Assembly (NCBI RefSeq): GCF_030915385.1
Contig: NZ_CP133268.1
Coordinates: forward strand, 3,694,001 to 3,758,000
DNA: 64,000 bases
Direction: 5' to 3'
DNA from: Neobacillus sp. PS3-12
GTDB lineage: Bacteria > Bacillota > Bacilli > Bacillales > Cytobacillaceae
The notes below the pieces were generated by a model. The model did not search any database. It was not told the origin of the DNA and saw only the letters and a program-made list of their open reading frames with translations. Shown here piece by piece: positions 35,815 through 45,544 of this stretch (positions within the stretch are counted from its first letter, which is position 1; every line of letters starts with the position of its first letter). The translations under genes were made by a program, and so were the position numbers.

Positions 35815-35911
35815 CGTCCTGTCTGTCTACCCCATTTTAGCTGCTCACAAGTGTATATTCTCAGTAAATTTTTCCAAATTCTCTATTTTGTCCAACTGAA
35901 CGCAATGTTCT

Positions 35912-35937
35912 ATATCGACAGATACATTCATAAAAGT
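35912..35937 (+). promoter_or_regulatory. Possible sigma-E promoter of yhaX
   Basis: ATA at 35912-35914 and CATAAAAGT at 35929-35937 resemble the sigma-E -35 and -10 elements with a 14-base gap. yhaX is a mother-cell gene in B. subtilis, which supports the reading. Confidence 0.4.
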
Positions 35938-35973
35938 GAATAAAGATATTTCACCAAGACAGGGGGCAAAAGG

Positions 35974-36843
35974 ATGATTTATCGCTTACTGGCGTTAAAT
36001 ATTGATGGAACCGCACTTCAATCAAACGGAAGACTCCATAAATCAACAAAAGAGGCCGTGGAATATGTCCAGCAAAAGGGGATAATTGTAACACTCGTAA
36101 CCTCTCGGAGCTTTCCTTCCGCTAAAAAGGTAGCACGAGCATTGAAAATAAAAACACCAATTGTTACACACCAAGGTTCCTATATTGCCAGCTTACAAGA
36201 GAAACCTATTTATGTAAAAAGATTAAATGAAGAAATAACCTATGATATTGTCAGTTTCTTAGAAGTATTACCATGCCAAATCCGTTTGGTACATGAGCAA
36301 TTTTCCCTGGCAAATAAATTCAAGTTGAATAATAATTTATTAGCACGTACTGTTTTTACATCCGGAGATCCAGTTCTCTACTCACAACAGTTTGTCAGCT
36401 CCTTAACCGATCATTTACATGGCCAGCCTGTAACACCGCCAAAAATCGAAGTTTATTTTGAAGATAAGAAAGATCTGGAAGATACCAAAATTGCACTAGG
36501 TAAAATGTTTACCGAAATTGAAATTATCGAATTGGACCCATTACGATTGGATATTGTTCCAACAGGCGGTTCTAAGTTAGACGGGTTAGCCTACTTGGGA
36601 AGCCAGCTTGGAATTGCTCTACATGAGATGGTGGCAATTGGAGATGGAATGGATGATATTCCGATGATTGAAGCAGCCGGCCTTGGGGTTGCGATGGGAA
36701 ATGCCGAATACCCTGTAAAAAGAGCAGCGGACTGGATCACTAGATCCGAAAATGAACAAGGAGTAGCCTACATGGTGAAGGAGCATTTCCGAAAACAGCA
36801 GCCTATTGAGTTTTTACGAAAAATGAAAATCATAAAGAAATGA
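35974..36843 (+). CDS. yhaX: YhaX, HAD/Cof-type hydrolase-like protein
   Basis: A 289-residue protein of the Cof/HAD-IIB family, which dephosphorylates small phosphorylated metabolites. Motif I reads ALNIDGTAL: the first residue of the DxDGT motif, normally the nucleophilic Asp, is Asn. Motif II (TLVTSRSF, Ser/Thr) and the cap domain are present, and the C-terminal motif GDGMDDIPMIEAAGLGVAMGNA is intact. Loss of the nucleophile would impair phosphatase activity, so it may be a binding protein. Length agrees with B. subtilis YhaX, a sporulation (sigma-E) gene. RBS AGGGGGC. Single-gene unit with terminator. Confidence 0.88.
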   Translation: MIYRLLALNIDGTALQSNGRLHKSTKEAVEYVQQKGIIVTLVTSRSFPSAKKVARALKIKTPIVTHQGSYIASLQEKPIYVKRLNEEITYDIVSFLEVLPCQIRLVHEQFSLANKFKLNNNLLARTVFTSGDPVLYSQQFVSSLTDHLHGQPVTPPKIEVYFEDKKDLEDTKIALGKMFTEIEIIELDPLRLDIVPTGGSKLDGLAYLGSQLGIALHEMVAIGDGMDDIPMIEAAGLGVAMGNAEYPVKRAADWITRSENEQGVAYMVKEHFRKQQPIEFLRKMKIIKK

Positions 36844-36847
36844 ACAG

Positions 36848-36882
36848 GAGATATCACGAGCTTTGCTTGTGATATCTTTTTT
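36848..36882 (+). terminator. Intrinsic terminator of yhaX
   Basis: GATATCACGAGC and GCTTGTGATATC form a near-perfect stem followed by TTTTTT. Confidence 0.9.
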
Positions 36883-36975
36883 GGGTTAATGGAAAGCAGT
36901 AATGATTACCATGTATTGACCTTGATTAAGCGATTCTGTACACTTAAAGAAGTCTATTTTAGTGTGGTGATAATT

Positions 36976-38487
36976 TTGAAAATTTCTGTTTTAGGATTAG
37001 AGGATGAACGTTTTATGCGTCCGTTAACATTGATTGCCAATTTGTTTTTTGAAGAAACTCAGATTTGTAAAACGATTGATCCTGAATCTGAACTTACAAT
37101 TTATTTTAAGTTGTCTATAGATGAGAAAATTTTTGTGAAAGTCGAACTTGCTGATAAAGCTGGAAAAACCCTTTCAGCTGAATACGAAAAAGAAATACTT
37201 GCATCAGGTTCCGAGAAGGAAAAATTTAAGGAAATTAAAAGTGCCGTATCGCATGTTTATTTGACAGTTTTACAGGACTGGACGGGAATGATTCAAAAGT
37301 GGGGAATTCTAACGGGAGTTCGTCCGACGAAGTTGCTTCATAAGAGAGTCCGTGAAGGTGTATCGGTTGAAACTGCCCACCAGCAATTAAAGGCCGATTA
37401 TTTAATTACAGATGAAAAGATCGATTTAATGCAGCGAATTGTCGAGCGGCAGCTTGCGGTAGTACCAGATCTTTACTCACTAAAAAAGGAAGTAAGCATT
37501 TATATTGGGATTCCTTTTTGCCCAACAAAATGTGCGTATTGTACTTTCCCTGCCTATGCGATTAATGGGCGGCAAGGATCGGTTGATTCTTTTCTCGGCG
37601 GACTCCATTATGAGATGAGGAAAGTTGGCCAGTGGTTAAAAGAAAAGGGTGTTCGCATCACAACGGTGTACTATGGCGGCGGAACGCCTACCAGTATAAC
37701 TGCAGAAGAGATGGACATGCTTTACGAAGAAATGTACCAAACATTCCCCGATGTGGACAAAATCCGTGAAATTACCGTTGAAGCAGGACGCCCTGATACG
37801 ATAACACCAGAAAAACTGGAGATATTGAAAAAGTGGAAAATCGATCGTATCAGCATAAACCCGCAATCCTATATCCAGGAAACCTTAAAGGCAATCGGGC
37901 GCCATCACACCGTGACCGAAACAATTGATAAATATCATTTAGCCCGTTCAATGGGGATGAATAACATCAATATGGATTTAATTATTGGCTTACCTGGTGA
38001 AGGAGTGCCTGAATTTGACTATTCGCTGGCAGAAACGGAAAAGTTGCTGCCTGAATCGTTGACGGTTCATACGTTATCGTTTAAACGGGCTTCAGAAATG
38101 ACGCAGAATAAGGAAAAGTATAAGGTTGCCGATCGCACTCAAGTGGAAGAAATGATGAATTTGGCTGAGGTGTGGACAAGAGACCATGGTTATGACCCAT
38201 ATTATCTATATCGTCAAAAAAATATCCTTGGAAATCTTGAAAACGTAGGATATTCTCTGCCAAACCAAGAGAGCATTTACAACATCATGATTATGGAAGA
38301 AATGCAAACGATTATTGGGCTTGGCTGCGGTGCAGCCAGTAAGTTCATTCATCCAGAAACGGGGAAAATTACCCACTTTGCTAACCCGAAGGATCCAAAA
38401 TCCTATAATAATGGTTTTGAGGCATACACAAATGAAAAAATCAAAATTCTTGATGAATTATTTTCAGAACAATCATCCCCTTTGTGA
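36976..38487 (+). CDS. hemZ: HemZ, radical SAM coproporphyrinogen dehydrogenase-like protein
   Basis: A 503-residue radical SAM protein. The iron-sulfur cluster motif CPTKCAYC (CxxxCxxC) stands near residue 178, followed by YYGGGTPTS and VEAGRPDT, and a HemN-type region (RISINPQSY; GRHHTVTET; NMDLIIGLPGE). The N-terminal 150 residues (LGLEDERFMRPLTLIANLFF) are typical of HemZ and not of HemN. HemZ was named for anaerobic coproporphyrinogen oxidation, but its actual role in Bacillus, which uses the coproporphyrin pathway, is uncertain. Start TTG at 36976 matches the family N-terminus; a longer upstream reading does not. Confidence 0.9.
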   Translation: MKISVLGLEDERFMRPLTLIANLFFEETQICKTIDPESELTIYFKLSIDEKIFVKVELADKAGKTLSAEYEKEILASGSEKEKFKEIKSAVSHVYLTVLQDWTGMIQKWGILTGVRPTKLLHKRVREGVSVETAHQQLKADYLITDEKIDLMQRIVERQLAVVPDLYSLKKEVSIYIGIPFCPTKCAYCTFPAYAINGRQGSVDSFLGGLHYEMRKVGQWLKEKGVRITTVYYGGGTPTSITAEEMDMLYEEMYQTFPDVDKIREITVEAGRPDTITPEKLEILKKWKIDRISINPQSYIQETLKAIGRHHTVTETIDKYHLARSMGMNNINMDLIIGLPGEGVPEFDYSLAETEKLLPESLTVHTLSFKRASEMTQNKEKYKVADRTQVEEMMNLAEVWTRDHGYDPYYLYRQKNILGNLENVGYSLPNQESIYNIMIMEEMQTIIGLGCGAASKFIHPETGKITHFANPKDPKSYNNGFEAYTNEKIKILDELFSEQSSPL

Positions 38488-38501
38488 AAAGGGGGTTTTT
38501 T
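38475..38501 (+). terminator. Intrinsic terminator of hemZ
   Basis: CCCCTTT-GTG-AAAGGGG followed by TTTTTT. The stem starts within the last codons of hemZ. Confidence 0.88.
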
Positions 38502-38607
38502 ACGACCTCTTTTGTGAAATAATTTCCAATATTTCGTTAATAATTGTTTCGATTCTGTCCAATTCCATTTATAATTAGAATAGGTGTGATTTAAGGAGGG
38601 GGTTCTG

Positions 38608-39399
38608 TTGTTAATAAACAGTGTAACAGATAAAGTGATTATTAAGGTTAGTAATCGCGTTGCAACCGTAGAGATGAACAGACCGGAAAATCTTAATGCC
38701 CTGGATATGGAAATGCTTAAAGTATTAGTCTATAGGCTAAAAGAAATTAGCGAGTCCGATGACATTGATATTGTAGTGTTAACAGGAAATGGAAGGGCTT
38801 TCTCATCAGGCGGGGATATTAACTGGCTGAACTCACAAAGAACAGAAAATGAATTTACTGCATTTATGGACTGTATTAATGAATTAAGCATGACTCTATA
38901 TGGCATGCCGAAACTGACCATTTGTGCCATTTCTGGTGCTGCGGCAGGACTTGGACTCAGTTTAGCGTTGGCAACAGATTATATTATCGCTGATAAGTCC
39001 AGTAAATTTGCGATGAACTTTATTGGAATCGGTTTAATCCCTGATGGAGGAGGACATTTCTTCTTAGAAAAAAGAATCGGGGAAACGAAAGCAAAACAAC
39101 TTATTTGGGAAGGCAGAAAATATGGGGTGGAAGAAGCGCTTAAAATCGGTTTGATACAAGAAATAGCAGAATCCGGGCTTCAGGAGGCTTTAGATGCACT
39201 TATAACCGATTGGTTGAGTCGTCCGACGCAAGCCATGATCCGAACGAAAAAGATCTTAGCGGAAAAGAATCGGCCGCAATTGTTAAAGGTTCTGGAACTC
39301 GAGAAATATGGGCAATTTAAAATGAGGGAAACACTTGACCATCAAGAAGGGATTCAAGCATTCCTTGAAAAAAGAAAACCGAAGTTCAATGGTAAATAA
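38608..39399 (+). CDS. yhaR: YhaR, enoyl-CoA hydratase/isomerase family protein
   Basis: A 263-residue crotonase-fold protein. The family blocks VATVEMNRPENLNALDMEML, VLTGNGRAFSSGGDI and ISGAAAGLGLSLALATDYII are clear; the oxyanion-hole residues are in SSGGD and AGLG. It acts on acyl-CoA thioesters in the cytosol, as hydratase or isomerase. The second-acid position (GLIPDGGGHFF) carries Asp in a GxxPDxG pattern, more like isomerases. The substrate is unknown. TTG at 38608 with AAGGAGG eight bases upstream is the start. Single-gene unit. Confidence 0.88.
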   Translation: MLINSVTDKVIIKVSNRVATVEMNRPENLNALDMEMLKVLVYRLKEISESDDIDIVVLTGNGRAFSSGGDINWLNSQRTENEFTAFMDCINELSMTLYGMPKLTICAISGAAAGLGLSLALATDYIIADKSSKFAMNFIGIGLIPDGGGHFFLEKRIGETKAKQLIWEGRKYGVEEALKIGLIQEIAESGLQEALDALITDWLSRPTQAMIRTKKILAEKNRPQLLKVLELEKYGQFKMRETLDHQEGIQAFLEKRKPKFNGK

Positions 39400-39406
39400 T
39401 CAAACT

Positions 39407-39438
39407 CCCCCTTAGACGATATCTAGGGGGTTACTTTT
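39407..39438. terminator. Terminator between yhaR and the YhzD-like gene
   Basis: CCCCCTTAGA and TCTAGGGGG pair around CGATA, followed by TTACTTTTT. Confidence 0.75.
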
Positions 39439-39456
39439 TGTGGGTGCGTCCACTTT

Positions 39457-39642
39457 TTATGTGTGAAAAAGGAGAAGTTTTCCACTTGACGATGTACAAC
39501 GGTGAGTCTTTGCTGTTAAACTTTTCTCAGATAGCAGTTTAAATCCAACCTCTTTGGCAACTTCATCATTTTTGGCTTGAAAGGTTTCATCCAGAAGTTT
39601 CTCTCCATTTGCTTCAAAAGCAGTTAATTTATATGTTTTCAT
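39457..39642 (-). CDS. YhzD-family small protein
   Basis: A 61-residue protein with a ferredoxin-like or beta-alpha-beta appearance: MKTYKLTAFEANGEKLLDE, a short helix (NDEVAKEVGFKLLSEK) and THRCTSSSGKLLLFHT. I recognise the overall pattern as the YhzD family of Bacillus, which lies in the same neighbourhood in B. subtilis. No biochemical function is known. Transcribed alone, opposite to yhaR. AGAGGG before the ATG is the likely ribosome binding site. Confidence 0.75.
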   Translation of the reverse strand: MKTYKLTAFEANGEKLLDETFQAKNDEVAKEVGFKLLSEKSLTAKTHRCTSSSGKLLLFHT

Positions 39643-39773
39643 ATTTTTACCCTCTTTTACATCATAATGTTACCAATATTTTTACATAACCATTAATATT
39701 TTTCAATAATTTGAATCCTACGATTATGGTCCATGCAATATTTGGTGCAAAGGTATACAGGGGCGGTGTCCTA

Positions 39774-39830
39774 ATGTACGGAAAATCGAACTCCTTTAAT
39801 GATATAAAAAAAGCATTGCAGCTTAAATAA
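39774..39830 (+). CDS. Possible 18-residue peptide
   Basis: ATG at 39774 to TAA at 39830 would give MYGKSNSFNDIKKALQLK, a basic amphipathic peptide. GGGGCGGTG lies upstream at a workable distance, and an intrinsic terminator begins eight bases after the stop, so a short transcript ending here is likely. The ORF may be chance; the transcript could also be non-coding. Confidence 0.28.
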   Translation: MYGKSNSFNDIKKALQLK

Positions 39831-39837
39831 ACATAAA

Positions 39838-39874
39838 AGGTCTAATTCTGAAAATAGAATTAGATCTTTTTTTA
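39838..39874 (+). terminator. Intrinsic terminator of an unassigned short transcript
   Basis: AAGGTCTAATTCT and AGAATTAGATCTT pair around GAAAAT, followed by TTTTT. No gene longer than 18 codons precedes it on this strand after the YhzD gene. Confidence 0.8.
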
Positions 39875-39949
39875 CATAATTTCTCTAAGAACGTGCATTC
39901 GCTTTTTTGAAATGTTAAAATAAAGAAAAAGATCTTGAGAGGAATAATC

Positions 39950-41164
39950 ATGAAAAAGGTTACGTTTATTCATGGGGCTGATTTGCATTTAGATAGTCCG
40001 ATGGTAGGTCTGAAGCATTTACCAGAGAACATTTTTAAAAGAATAAGGGAGAGTACATTTGTTGCTTTTAAAAAGCTGATAAATTCTGCGCTCGAAAAGA
40101 AAGTTGACTTTGTGGTCCTGGCAGGAGATTTATTTGACGGTGAGGATCGAAGCCTCAGGGCTCAAAGCAGGCTTCGGGCCGAAATGCAAAGGCTGAAGGA
40201 AAACGACATTCCCGTTTATATTGTACATGGAAATCATGATCATTTAAGCGGCACATGGGTGAATCTGGACATGCCAAATAATGTTCATGTTTTTTCAGAT
40301 GATGTGGAAGTCAAAACACTAATAATAAAGACCGGTATTACAGTAAACTTATATGGCTTTAGCTACTCAAGAAGGCATATTTATGATCGGAAAATTGATA
40401 ACTACTTTAAACAAGATGATGCTGATTTCCACATTGGAATTCTTCATGGAAATGAGGCTGGGAGTAATGAACACAGTAATTATGCTCCATTTTATTTGAA
40501 AGACTTGCTGGACAAACAATTTGATTATTGGGCACTTGGCCATATACATAAGCGAACCATTTTATCTGAACATCCTCCTGTTTTGTATCCAGGCAATACA
40601 CAGGGACGGAATAAAAAAGAGACTGGAATGAAGGGTTTTTACCATGTATCACTTAATGAATTTGGTACAGACCTTACGTTTATCGAATCCTCGGATGTTA
40701 TTTGGGATGAAACCGTTATTGATGCCGAAGGAGCACAGAGCTTCCAGGAGGTTTACCAATTATGCCAAACCTCCATCAGTCAATATCGACAAAAAACTAA
40801 AGGGACATTATTAACCCTATTTTTGAAAAACGTCCATTTACAAGATGATAACGAAAGGAATGTTTTAGAGGGAGAACTATTGGAGCTGCTTCAGGAAGAG
40901 GAACGGCAAGAAGATTCGTTTGTATGGATTGTGGACCTATCGATTAGTGAAAATCTTTTTATTGATAAAGATCGTTTAAAGAATGAGAGCGAATTTTATC
41001 GAGAGTTGTTTGAAACAGCGGAGCTTGGTCATCCTGAACGCTCTTTGACATTGTTATATGATCATCCTTTAGGGAGAAAGTATCTTACTTCCCTAACTGA
41101 AGAGGAAAAGAAGCATTTATTGGAGAAAGCTGAGAAAATGCTAATTAGATTTCTTAACCAATAA
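39950..41164 (+). CDS. yhaO: YhaO, SbcD/Mre11-like metallophosphoesterase
   Basis: A 404-residue calcineurin-like phosphoesterase of the Mre11/SbcD type. The metal-binding motifs are all visible near the N-terminus: GADLHLDS, LAGDLFDGED, VHGNHDHLSG, then GILHGNE and LGHIHKR. The C-terminal third is a helical capping domain. Together with YhaN it forms a nuclease-ATPase pair related to SbcCD, probably acting on DNA ends or hairpins. The start at 39950 follows GAGAGGA. Its stop is 18 bases before yhaN, and yhaM overlaps the end region, giving a yhaONM operon. Confidence 0.92.
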   Translation: MKKVTFIHGADLHLDSPMVGLKHLPENIFKRIRESTFVAFKKLINSALEKKVDFVVLAGDLFDGEDRSLRAQSRLRAEMQRLKENDIPVYIVHGNHDHLSGTWVNLDMPNNVHVFSDDVEVKTLIIKTGITVNLYGFSYSRRHIYDRKIDNYFKQDDADFHIGILHGNEAGSNEHSNYAPFYLKDLLDKQFDYWALGHIHKRTILSEHPPVLYPGNTQGRNKKETGMKGFYHVSLNEFGTDLTFIESSDVIWDETVIDAEGAQSFQEVYQLCQTSISQYRQKTKGTLLTLFLKNVHLQDDNERNVLEGELLELLQEEERQEDSFVWIVDLSISENLFIDKDRLKNESEFYRELFETAELGHPERSLTLLYDHPLGRKYLTSLTEEEKKHLLEKAEKMLIRFLNQ

Positions 41165-41182
41165 AAGAAAGGAGGTTATACC

Positions 41183-44100
41183 TTGAAGATCATAAGTATG
41201 CATATTTATGGCTTTGGACAATTGGAAAATGTCAAAATTGAGAATTTAGCTGACTTTCAAGTCTTTTATGGGGAAAATGAAGCAGGTAAATCGACGATTA
41301 TGGCATTCATTCATGGAATTTTATTCGGATTTCCAACAAAGCAGCAAACAGAATATCGTTACGAACCAAAACACAGCAGCAAATATGGCGGTAATATAAA
41401 AATTTTTTCTGAGGATAAGGGGTTTGTCCTTATTGAACGGGTGAAAGGAAAAACAGCTGCCGGAGATGTGTCTGTAACCTGTGAAAATGGTGTCATTGGC
41501 AGCGAAGAACTTCTGCAAGAACTGTTGCTGCATGTAGACAAGGGATTATACCAAGCCATCTTTTCGTTTAATCTAAATGGACTGCAAAATATCCATCAGA
41601 TGAAAGGAGAAGAGATTGGGAAGTTTTTATTTTCAGCCGGTATGTTAGGAACAGATCGCTTGGCACAGGCGGAAGGCGGGCTGCAAAAAGGGTTGGATGC
41701 CCGATTTAAACCTGGCGGAAAAAAGCCGCTGATAAATGAAAAATTACAAGAACTACATAGCTTGAACAAAGAGTTAAACGCAGCAGCAGCTAAAAATAAG
41801 GAATATGAAGTGCTGGTTCAACAAAAAAATAGGCAAGATCATGAAATGACTGAAATGCAGGAAAAGATAAAGGACATTCAAACACAAGTTGAAAACCTAA
41901 ACGAGTGGAAAAAAGTAGAGAGCTTTGTAAAAGAAGAAAATTGGACGCTAAACGAGATTAATAAGTTAGAGAACGTTGACTTTCCAAACCGAGGGATACA
42001 AAGGTTAGAAGCTCTAAAACCGCTGCTATCTTCAAATAAAGCACAAATTGTCAGTTTAACTACAAGAATCGAACATATAAAAGAAGAAATTGAGAAGCTA
42101 AAGCCGAATCTTTCAATGCTTGAACAGGAATCCGAAATTCTGGGAGCACTAGAGCAGTATCCACTTTATCAACAGTTAAAATTACAGGAAAAACAAACTG
42201 AAATCAAGCTTAGCCAATTTGAAGAAAAACTCTCAAGTATTAGAGAAAAGTTGCATTTGCGTGGCGATGCTGAGGAAGTTTCCTCTATCAATACAAATAT
42301 GTTTATGAAAGATAAGGCAGAGCAGCTTTCAAGAAAAGGACAATCGCTTAAAGAAAGAAAAATACAGCTTGATCATAGGTTTAACGAAGAAAAAGGTTCC
42401 CTTGAGTTGATAGAGGAAAATATCCGAACACTGCAAACGAAGTTGCTTCCAGACATGGAAAGAAGCGAACTAGAGAAGAAAGTAAATGATAGTCTGAACA
42501 GTGACAAAATTGAAATGAAATTAGAGAGTGTTCGGGATAAAATTGAACTTTATAAAAAAGCAGCACAACAGGAAAAGAAAATAGAGATAAATCTAAAAAG
42601 ACAAAAGCATATACTCTTTTTAGTGCTTATCACATTGTTCCTGGGGCTTGGCATCTATGGCTGGGCATCCAATCAAAACCTGCTTGCCATCATAGGCGGG
42701 CTTGGTTTTATCGCATCCATGATTTTTTTGGCGGCGAATCTTCGAAAGCCTATAAGAAAGCCAAATGATAATACTCTGACAAAACTTTTGGAGGAAGAAC
42801 AACGATTATTGCAACAGGCAAGAAGTGTTGATTTTAAGAAAATGGCTGTCCTTCAAGAAAAATTGGCACAGGATCAAAATTTTCGGGAACAACTGCAGGT
42901 GATGCAGGTAAAATATGATCAGCAGATGCATCAATATGACAAAGTCATTAAAATGTTTGAAGAGTGGGAACTTGATACTTCTCAATACAAAAAGCAAATA
43001 ACAGAAATAAGCAGGCTGCTCTCGATATCTGAAGAAGTGGCAGAATCATATTTAGTTGAAGCGTTTCAGATGATTGAGCAATATAAATCGATAGAAAGAG
43101 AACGGCAGCAAGTACTCCAAAGTTTACATGCAGCCAAAAGTGAGCAAGAAGAAATGCTCACCAGAATCAACCAATTGGGAGAGCAATTTTTACAAGAAAA
43201 AAACGTGGAAACACAAGAATTAGTCTATTTACTTAGGAATAGTTTGAAAATGGAACAGGAGAAAAGCGTCCAATGGAAGGAAAAGCAGACAAAGCTCGCT
43301 GACTTGGAGGGGGACCTCAATCAATTAAGACAGGAAGGGCAGCAACTGGAATCCGATTTCTTACTGCTTTTAAAGGATGCAAGTGTTGAAAATGAAGAAG
43401 CATTTTACGAGCTTGGAGCGAAGGCTGAAAAAAAAGCAAAGTATTTAGAAAGACTGGAAGACTTGGAGAAACAATTGCATCATTCTTTTTTAAACAAAGC
43501 AGAAAGAGAGAACTATTTGCAAATTCATGATTGCGATGAAAACATTGCTGAGCATAATCGTGAGATGGAGGAACTCAGATTACGTCTAAAGGATCTCCAA
43601 GAGATGCAGGCTTCGATTAAGTATCAAATCCAAATACTTGAAGAAGGCGGCTTGTATTCCGTTTTACTGCACGATTTTAAGCAGAAAAAATATGAATTGG
43701 AAGAAGCTGCAAAAGAGTGGGCTGTTTTTTCCTTAGCACAAACTATCCTCATGCAAACGATTGAAAAGTATAAAAATATTCATTTGCCTCGGATGCTTTC
43801 CAAGGCCGATGAATATTTATCATTCCTAACCGAAGGAAATTACCGAAAAATTCTACTCCATCAATCTGGCCCAGGCTTTCTAATTGAAAGAAAGGATGGT
43901 ACCATTTTTGAAGCGTATGAATTAAGCCAGGCAACTACAGAACAGGTTTATGTTGCGATCCGAATCGCTCTGGCGACAACGTTATATGAAAAATTTCATT
44001 TGCCCATTATTATTGATGATAGTTTTGTTAATTTTGATGCGAAGCGAACAAGAAAGGTTATAAGTCTTCTCCATCAGTTAAAACAAAATCAAATATTATT

Positions 44101-44191
44101 TTTTACATGTCATCAACATTTATTAGAGTTATTTACTAAAGATGAATTACTTTACCTAAATAATGGTGCTACCCGGCATTCAATTACATGA
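41183..44191 (+). CDS. yhaN: YhaN, SbcC/Rad50-like ATPase with membrane hairpin
   Basis: A 1002-residue SMC-like protein: N-terminal Walker A (GENEAGKST, about 36-44), long coiled coils (about 180-460 and 540-850) and a C-terminal Walker B with [11 protein letters not shown] followed by CHQH. The middle of the coiled coil holds two hydrophobic segments ([16 protein letters not shown] and [18 protein letters not shown]), where Rad50/SbcC have a zinc hook. This places the coiled-coil tip in the membrane, as described for YhaN-type proteins. It partners YhaO. TTG at 41183 follows a strong AAAGGAGG. The length is near the 963 residues of B. subtilis. Confidence 0.92.
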   Translation: MKIISMHIYGFGQLENVKIENLADFQVFYGENEAGKSTIMAFIHGILFGFPTKQQTEYRYEPKHSSKYGGNIKIFSEDKGFVLIERVKGKTAAGDVSVTCENGVIGSEELLQELLLHVDKGLYQAIFSFNLNGLQNIHQMKGEEIGKFLFSAGMLGTDRLAQAEGGLQKGLDARFKPGGKKPLINEKLQELHSLNKELNAAAAKNKEYEVLVQQKNRQDHEMTEMQEKIKDIQTQVENLNEWKKVESFVKEENWTLNEINKLENVDFPNRGIQRLEALKPLLSSNKAQIVSLTTRIEHIKEEIEKLKPNLSMLEQESEILGALEQYPLYQQLKLQEKQTEIKLSQFEEKLSSIREKLHLRGDAEEVSSINTNMFMKDKAEQLSRKGQSLKERKIQLDHRFNEEKGSLELIEENIRTLQTKLLPDMERSELEKKVNDSLNSDKIEMKLESVRDKIELYKKAAQQEKKIEINLKRQKHILFLVLITLFLGLGIYGWASNQNLLAIIGGLGFIASMIFLAANLRKPIRKPNDNTLTKLLEEEQRLLQQARSVDFKKMAVLQEKLAQDQNFREQLQVMQVKYDQQMHQYDKVIKMFEEWELDTSQYKKQITEISRLLSISEEVAESYLVEAFQMIEQYKSIERERQQVLQSLHAAKSEQEEMLTRINQLGEQFLQEKNVETQELVYLLRNSLKMEQEKSVQWKEKQTKLADLEGDLNQLRQEGQQLESDFLLLLKDASVENEEAFYELGAKAEKKAKYLERLEDLEKQLHHSFLNKAERENYLQIHDCDENIAEHNREMEELRLRLKDLQEMQASIKYQIQILEEGGLYSVLLHDFKQKKYELEEAAKEWAVFSLAQTILMQTIEKYKNIHLPRMLSKADEYLSFLTEGNYRKILLHQSGPGFLIERKDGTIFEAYELSQATTEQVYVAIRIALATTLYEKFHLPIIIDDSFVNFDAKRTRKVISLLHQLKQNQILFFTCHQHLLELFTKDELLYLNNGATRHSIT

Positions 44192-44222
44192 TATACTTTG
44201 TCTAAGGGAAGGGGCGGATAGG

Positions 44223-45167
44223 ATGAGTAAAGGCGTTCTTCAGTATGATGTTGGAGAGCAGGTTGAATTATTTCTCTTAATAAAAAGTGCGACAAAGGGA
44301 ATTGCAAGCAACGGAAAGCCCTTTTTAACACTTATATTGCAGGATAAGAGCGGCGATATTGAAGCAAAGCTTTGGGATGCAAGTAATGATGATGAAAAAA
44401 ACTATGTAGCTCAGAATATCGTTAAAGTAATGGGTGATATCCAAAATTACAGGGGAAGAAGTCAACTTAAGATTCGGCAAATCCGACCGTCATCACAGGT
44501 TGACCAAGTAAAATTGGCTGACTTTATTGAAACAGCCCCAGTAAGCCGTGAAGAGATGACTAGTAAGCTTACACAGTATATTTTTGAAATGAAAAATCCA
44601 AATATCCAAAGAATTACTAGGCATTTAATCAAAAAATATCAAAATGAATTTTTAGAGTATCCTGCTGCTACTAAAAACCACCATGAGTTTGTATCAGGGC
44701 TGGCTTTTCACGTTATAAGTATGTTGGATTTGGCAAAGTCAATCGCCTCTCTTTATCCAAGTCTTGATAAGGACCTCTTGTATGCTGGAGTTATTTTGCA
44801 TGATTTAGGGAAAGTGGTGGAGCTTTCGGGTCCAATTTCAACGGTTTATACAATAGAAGGAAACTTACTGGGTCATATTACGATCATGGTCAATGAAATT
44901 GGTAAAGCCGCTGATGAATTAAATATTGCTGGGGAAGAGGTTATGATTCTCCAACACCTAGTTTTGAGCCACCATGGCAAAGCAGAATGGGGAAGCCCTA
45001 AACCACCTTTAATTAAGGAAGCAGAAATTCTGCACTATATTGATAATATCGATGCCAAAATGAATATGCTTGATCGAGCATTGGAGAGAGTGAAGCCTGG
45101 AGAATTTTCGGAGCGTATCTTTGCACTGGACAACCGCTCATTTTACAAGCCTGTTTTTCATAAATAG
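44223..45167 (+). CDS. yhaM: YhaM, 3'-5' exoribonuclease
   Basis: A 314-residue protein exactly as long as B. subtilis YhaM, a manganese-dependent 3'-5' exonuclease that trims RNA ends and may also cut single-stranded DNA. An N-terminal OB fold (about 10-95; [32 protein letters not shown]) is followed by an HD domain with the metal ligands in [39 protein letters not shown] and [10 protein letters not shown]. The start at 44223 matches the family; a longer reading from 44163 overlaps yhaN without RBS. It ends the yhaO-yhaN-yhaM operon. Confidence 0.94.
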   Translation: MSKGVLQYDVGEQVELFLLIKSATKGIASNGKPFLTLILQDKSGDIEAKLWDASNDDEKNYVAQNIVKVMGDIQNYRGRSQLKIRQIRPSSQVDQVKLADFIETAPVSREEMTSKLTQYIFEMKNPNIQRITRHLIKKYQNEFLEYPAATKNHHEFVSGLAFHVISMLDLAKSIASLYPSLDKDLLYAGVILHDLGKVVELSGPISTVYTIEGNLLGHITIMVNEIGKAADELNIAGEEVMILQHLVLSHHGKAEWGSPKPPLIKEAEILHYIDNIDAKMNMLDRALERVKPGEFSERIFALDNRSFYKPVFHK

Positions 45168-45177
45168 TCTTGGACAG

Positions 45178-45204
45178 CCCCATTTATTGGGGTATTTTTT
45201 TTGC
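45178..45204 (+). terminator. Intrinsic terminator of yhaONM
   Basis: CCCCA-TTTAT-TGGGG followed by TATTTTTTTT. Confidence 0.82.
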
Positions 45205-45296
45205 CCATTATGAAAAAAATGCGCATTTTTTTGAATTAATTCGAATATGTTGATAAAAAATGGACAACCATTCACAAGTGAAAGGAGCAATTAAAG

Positions 45297-45485
45297 ATGA
45301 TCCCGATTTGGGTGTATGCAGTTGTAGCAGGAATCATTATCAGTGCAGTCATGGCAATAAAAACAGGCCGAGAAGAGCGTGTTTTTGAACTTGAGAATAT
45401 AGAAAAGGAAGGGGAGGTCTATATGAAGCGCCTGGAGGATGAAAAAGAAACACGTGAAACCCAAAAAGTAATGGGGACTGAATAA
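45297..45485 (+). CDS. yhaL: YhaL, sporulation protein
   Basis: The 62-residue protein has one N-terminal membrane helix (IPIWVYAVVAGIIISAVMAI) and an acidic, helical cytoplasmic tail (EERVFELENIEKEGEVYMKR). It fits the YhaL family of sporulating Bacillaceae in length, sequence and position upstream of prsA. It is reported to be needed for efficient sporulation; the molecular role is unknown. RBS GAAAGGAGC. It converges on prsA across a strong bidirectional terminator. Confidence 0.9.
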   Translation: MIPIWVYAVVAGIIISAVMAIKTGREERVFELENIEKEGEVYMKRLEDEKETRETQKVMGTE

Positions 45486-45488
45486 ATG

Positions 45489-45524
45489 AAAAGGATAAAA
45501 GCAAATGCTTTTATCCTTAATTTT
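45489..45524. terminator. Bidirectional terminator yhaL / prsA
   Basis: AAGGATAAAAGC-AAAT-GCTTTTATCCTT is a 12-bp perfect stem followed by AATTTTTTT. Confidence 0.9.
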
Positions 45525-45544
45525 TTTGCAGACTAAGTTTTATA

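Larger units (their letters stand above)
39643..39949. other. Intergenic region before yhaO
   Basis: A gap of 307 bases containing the YhzD promoter region, a possible 18-codon ORF and a good terminator. Nothing else is visible. Confidence 0.5.
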
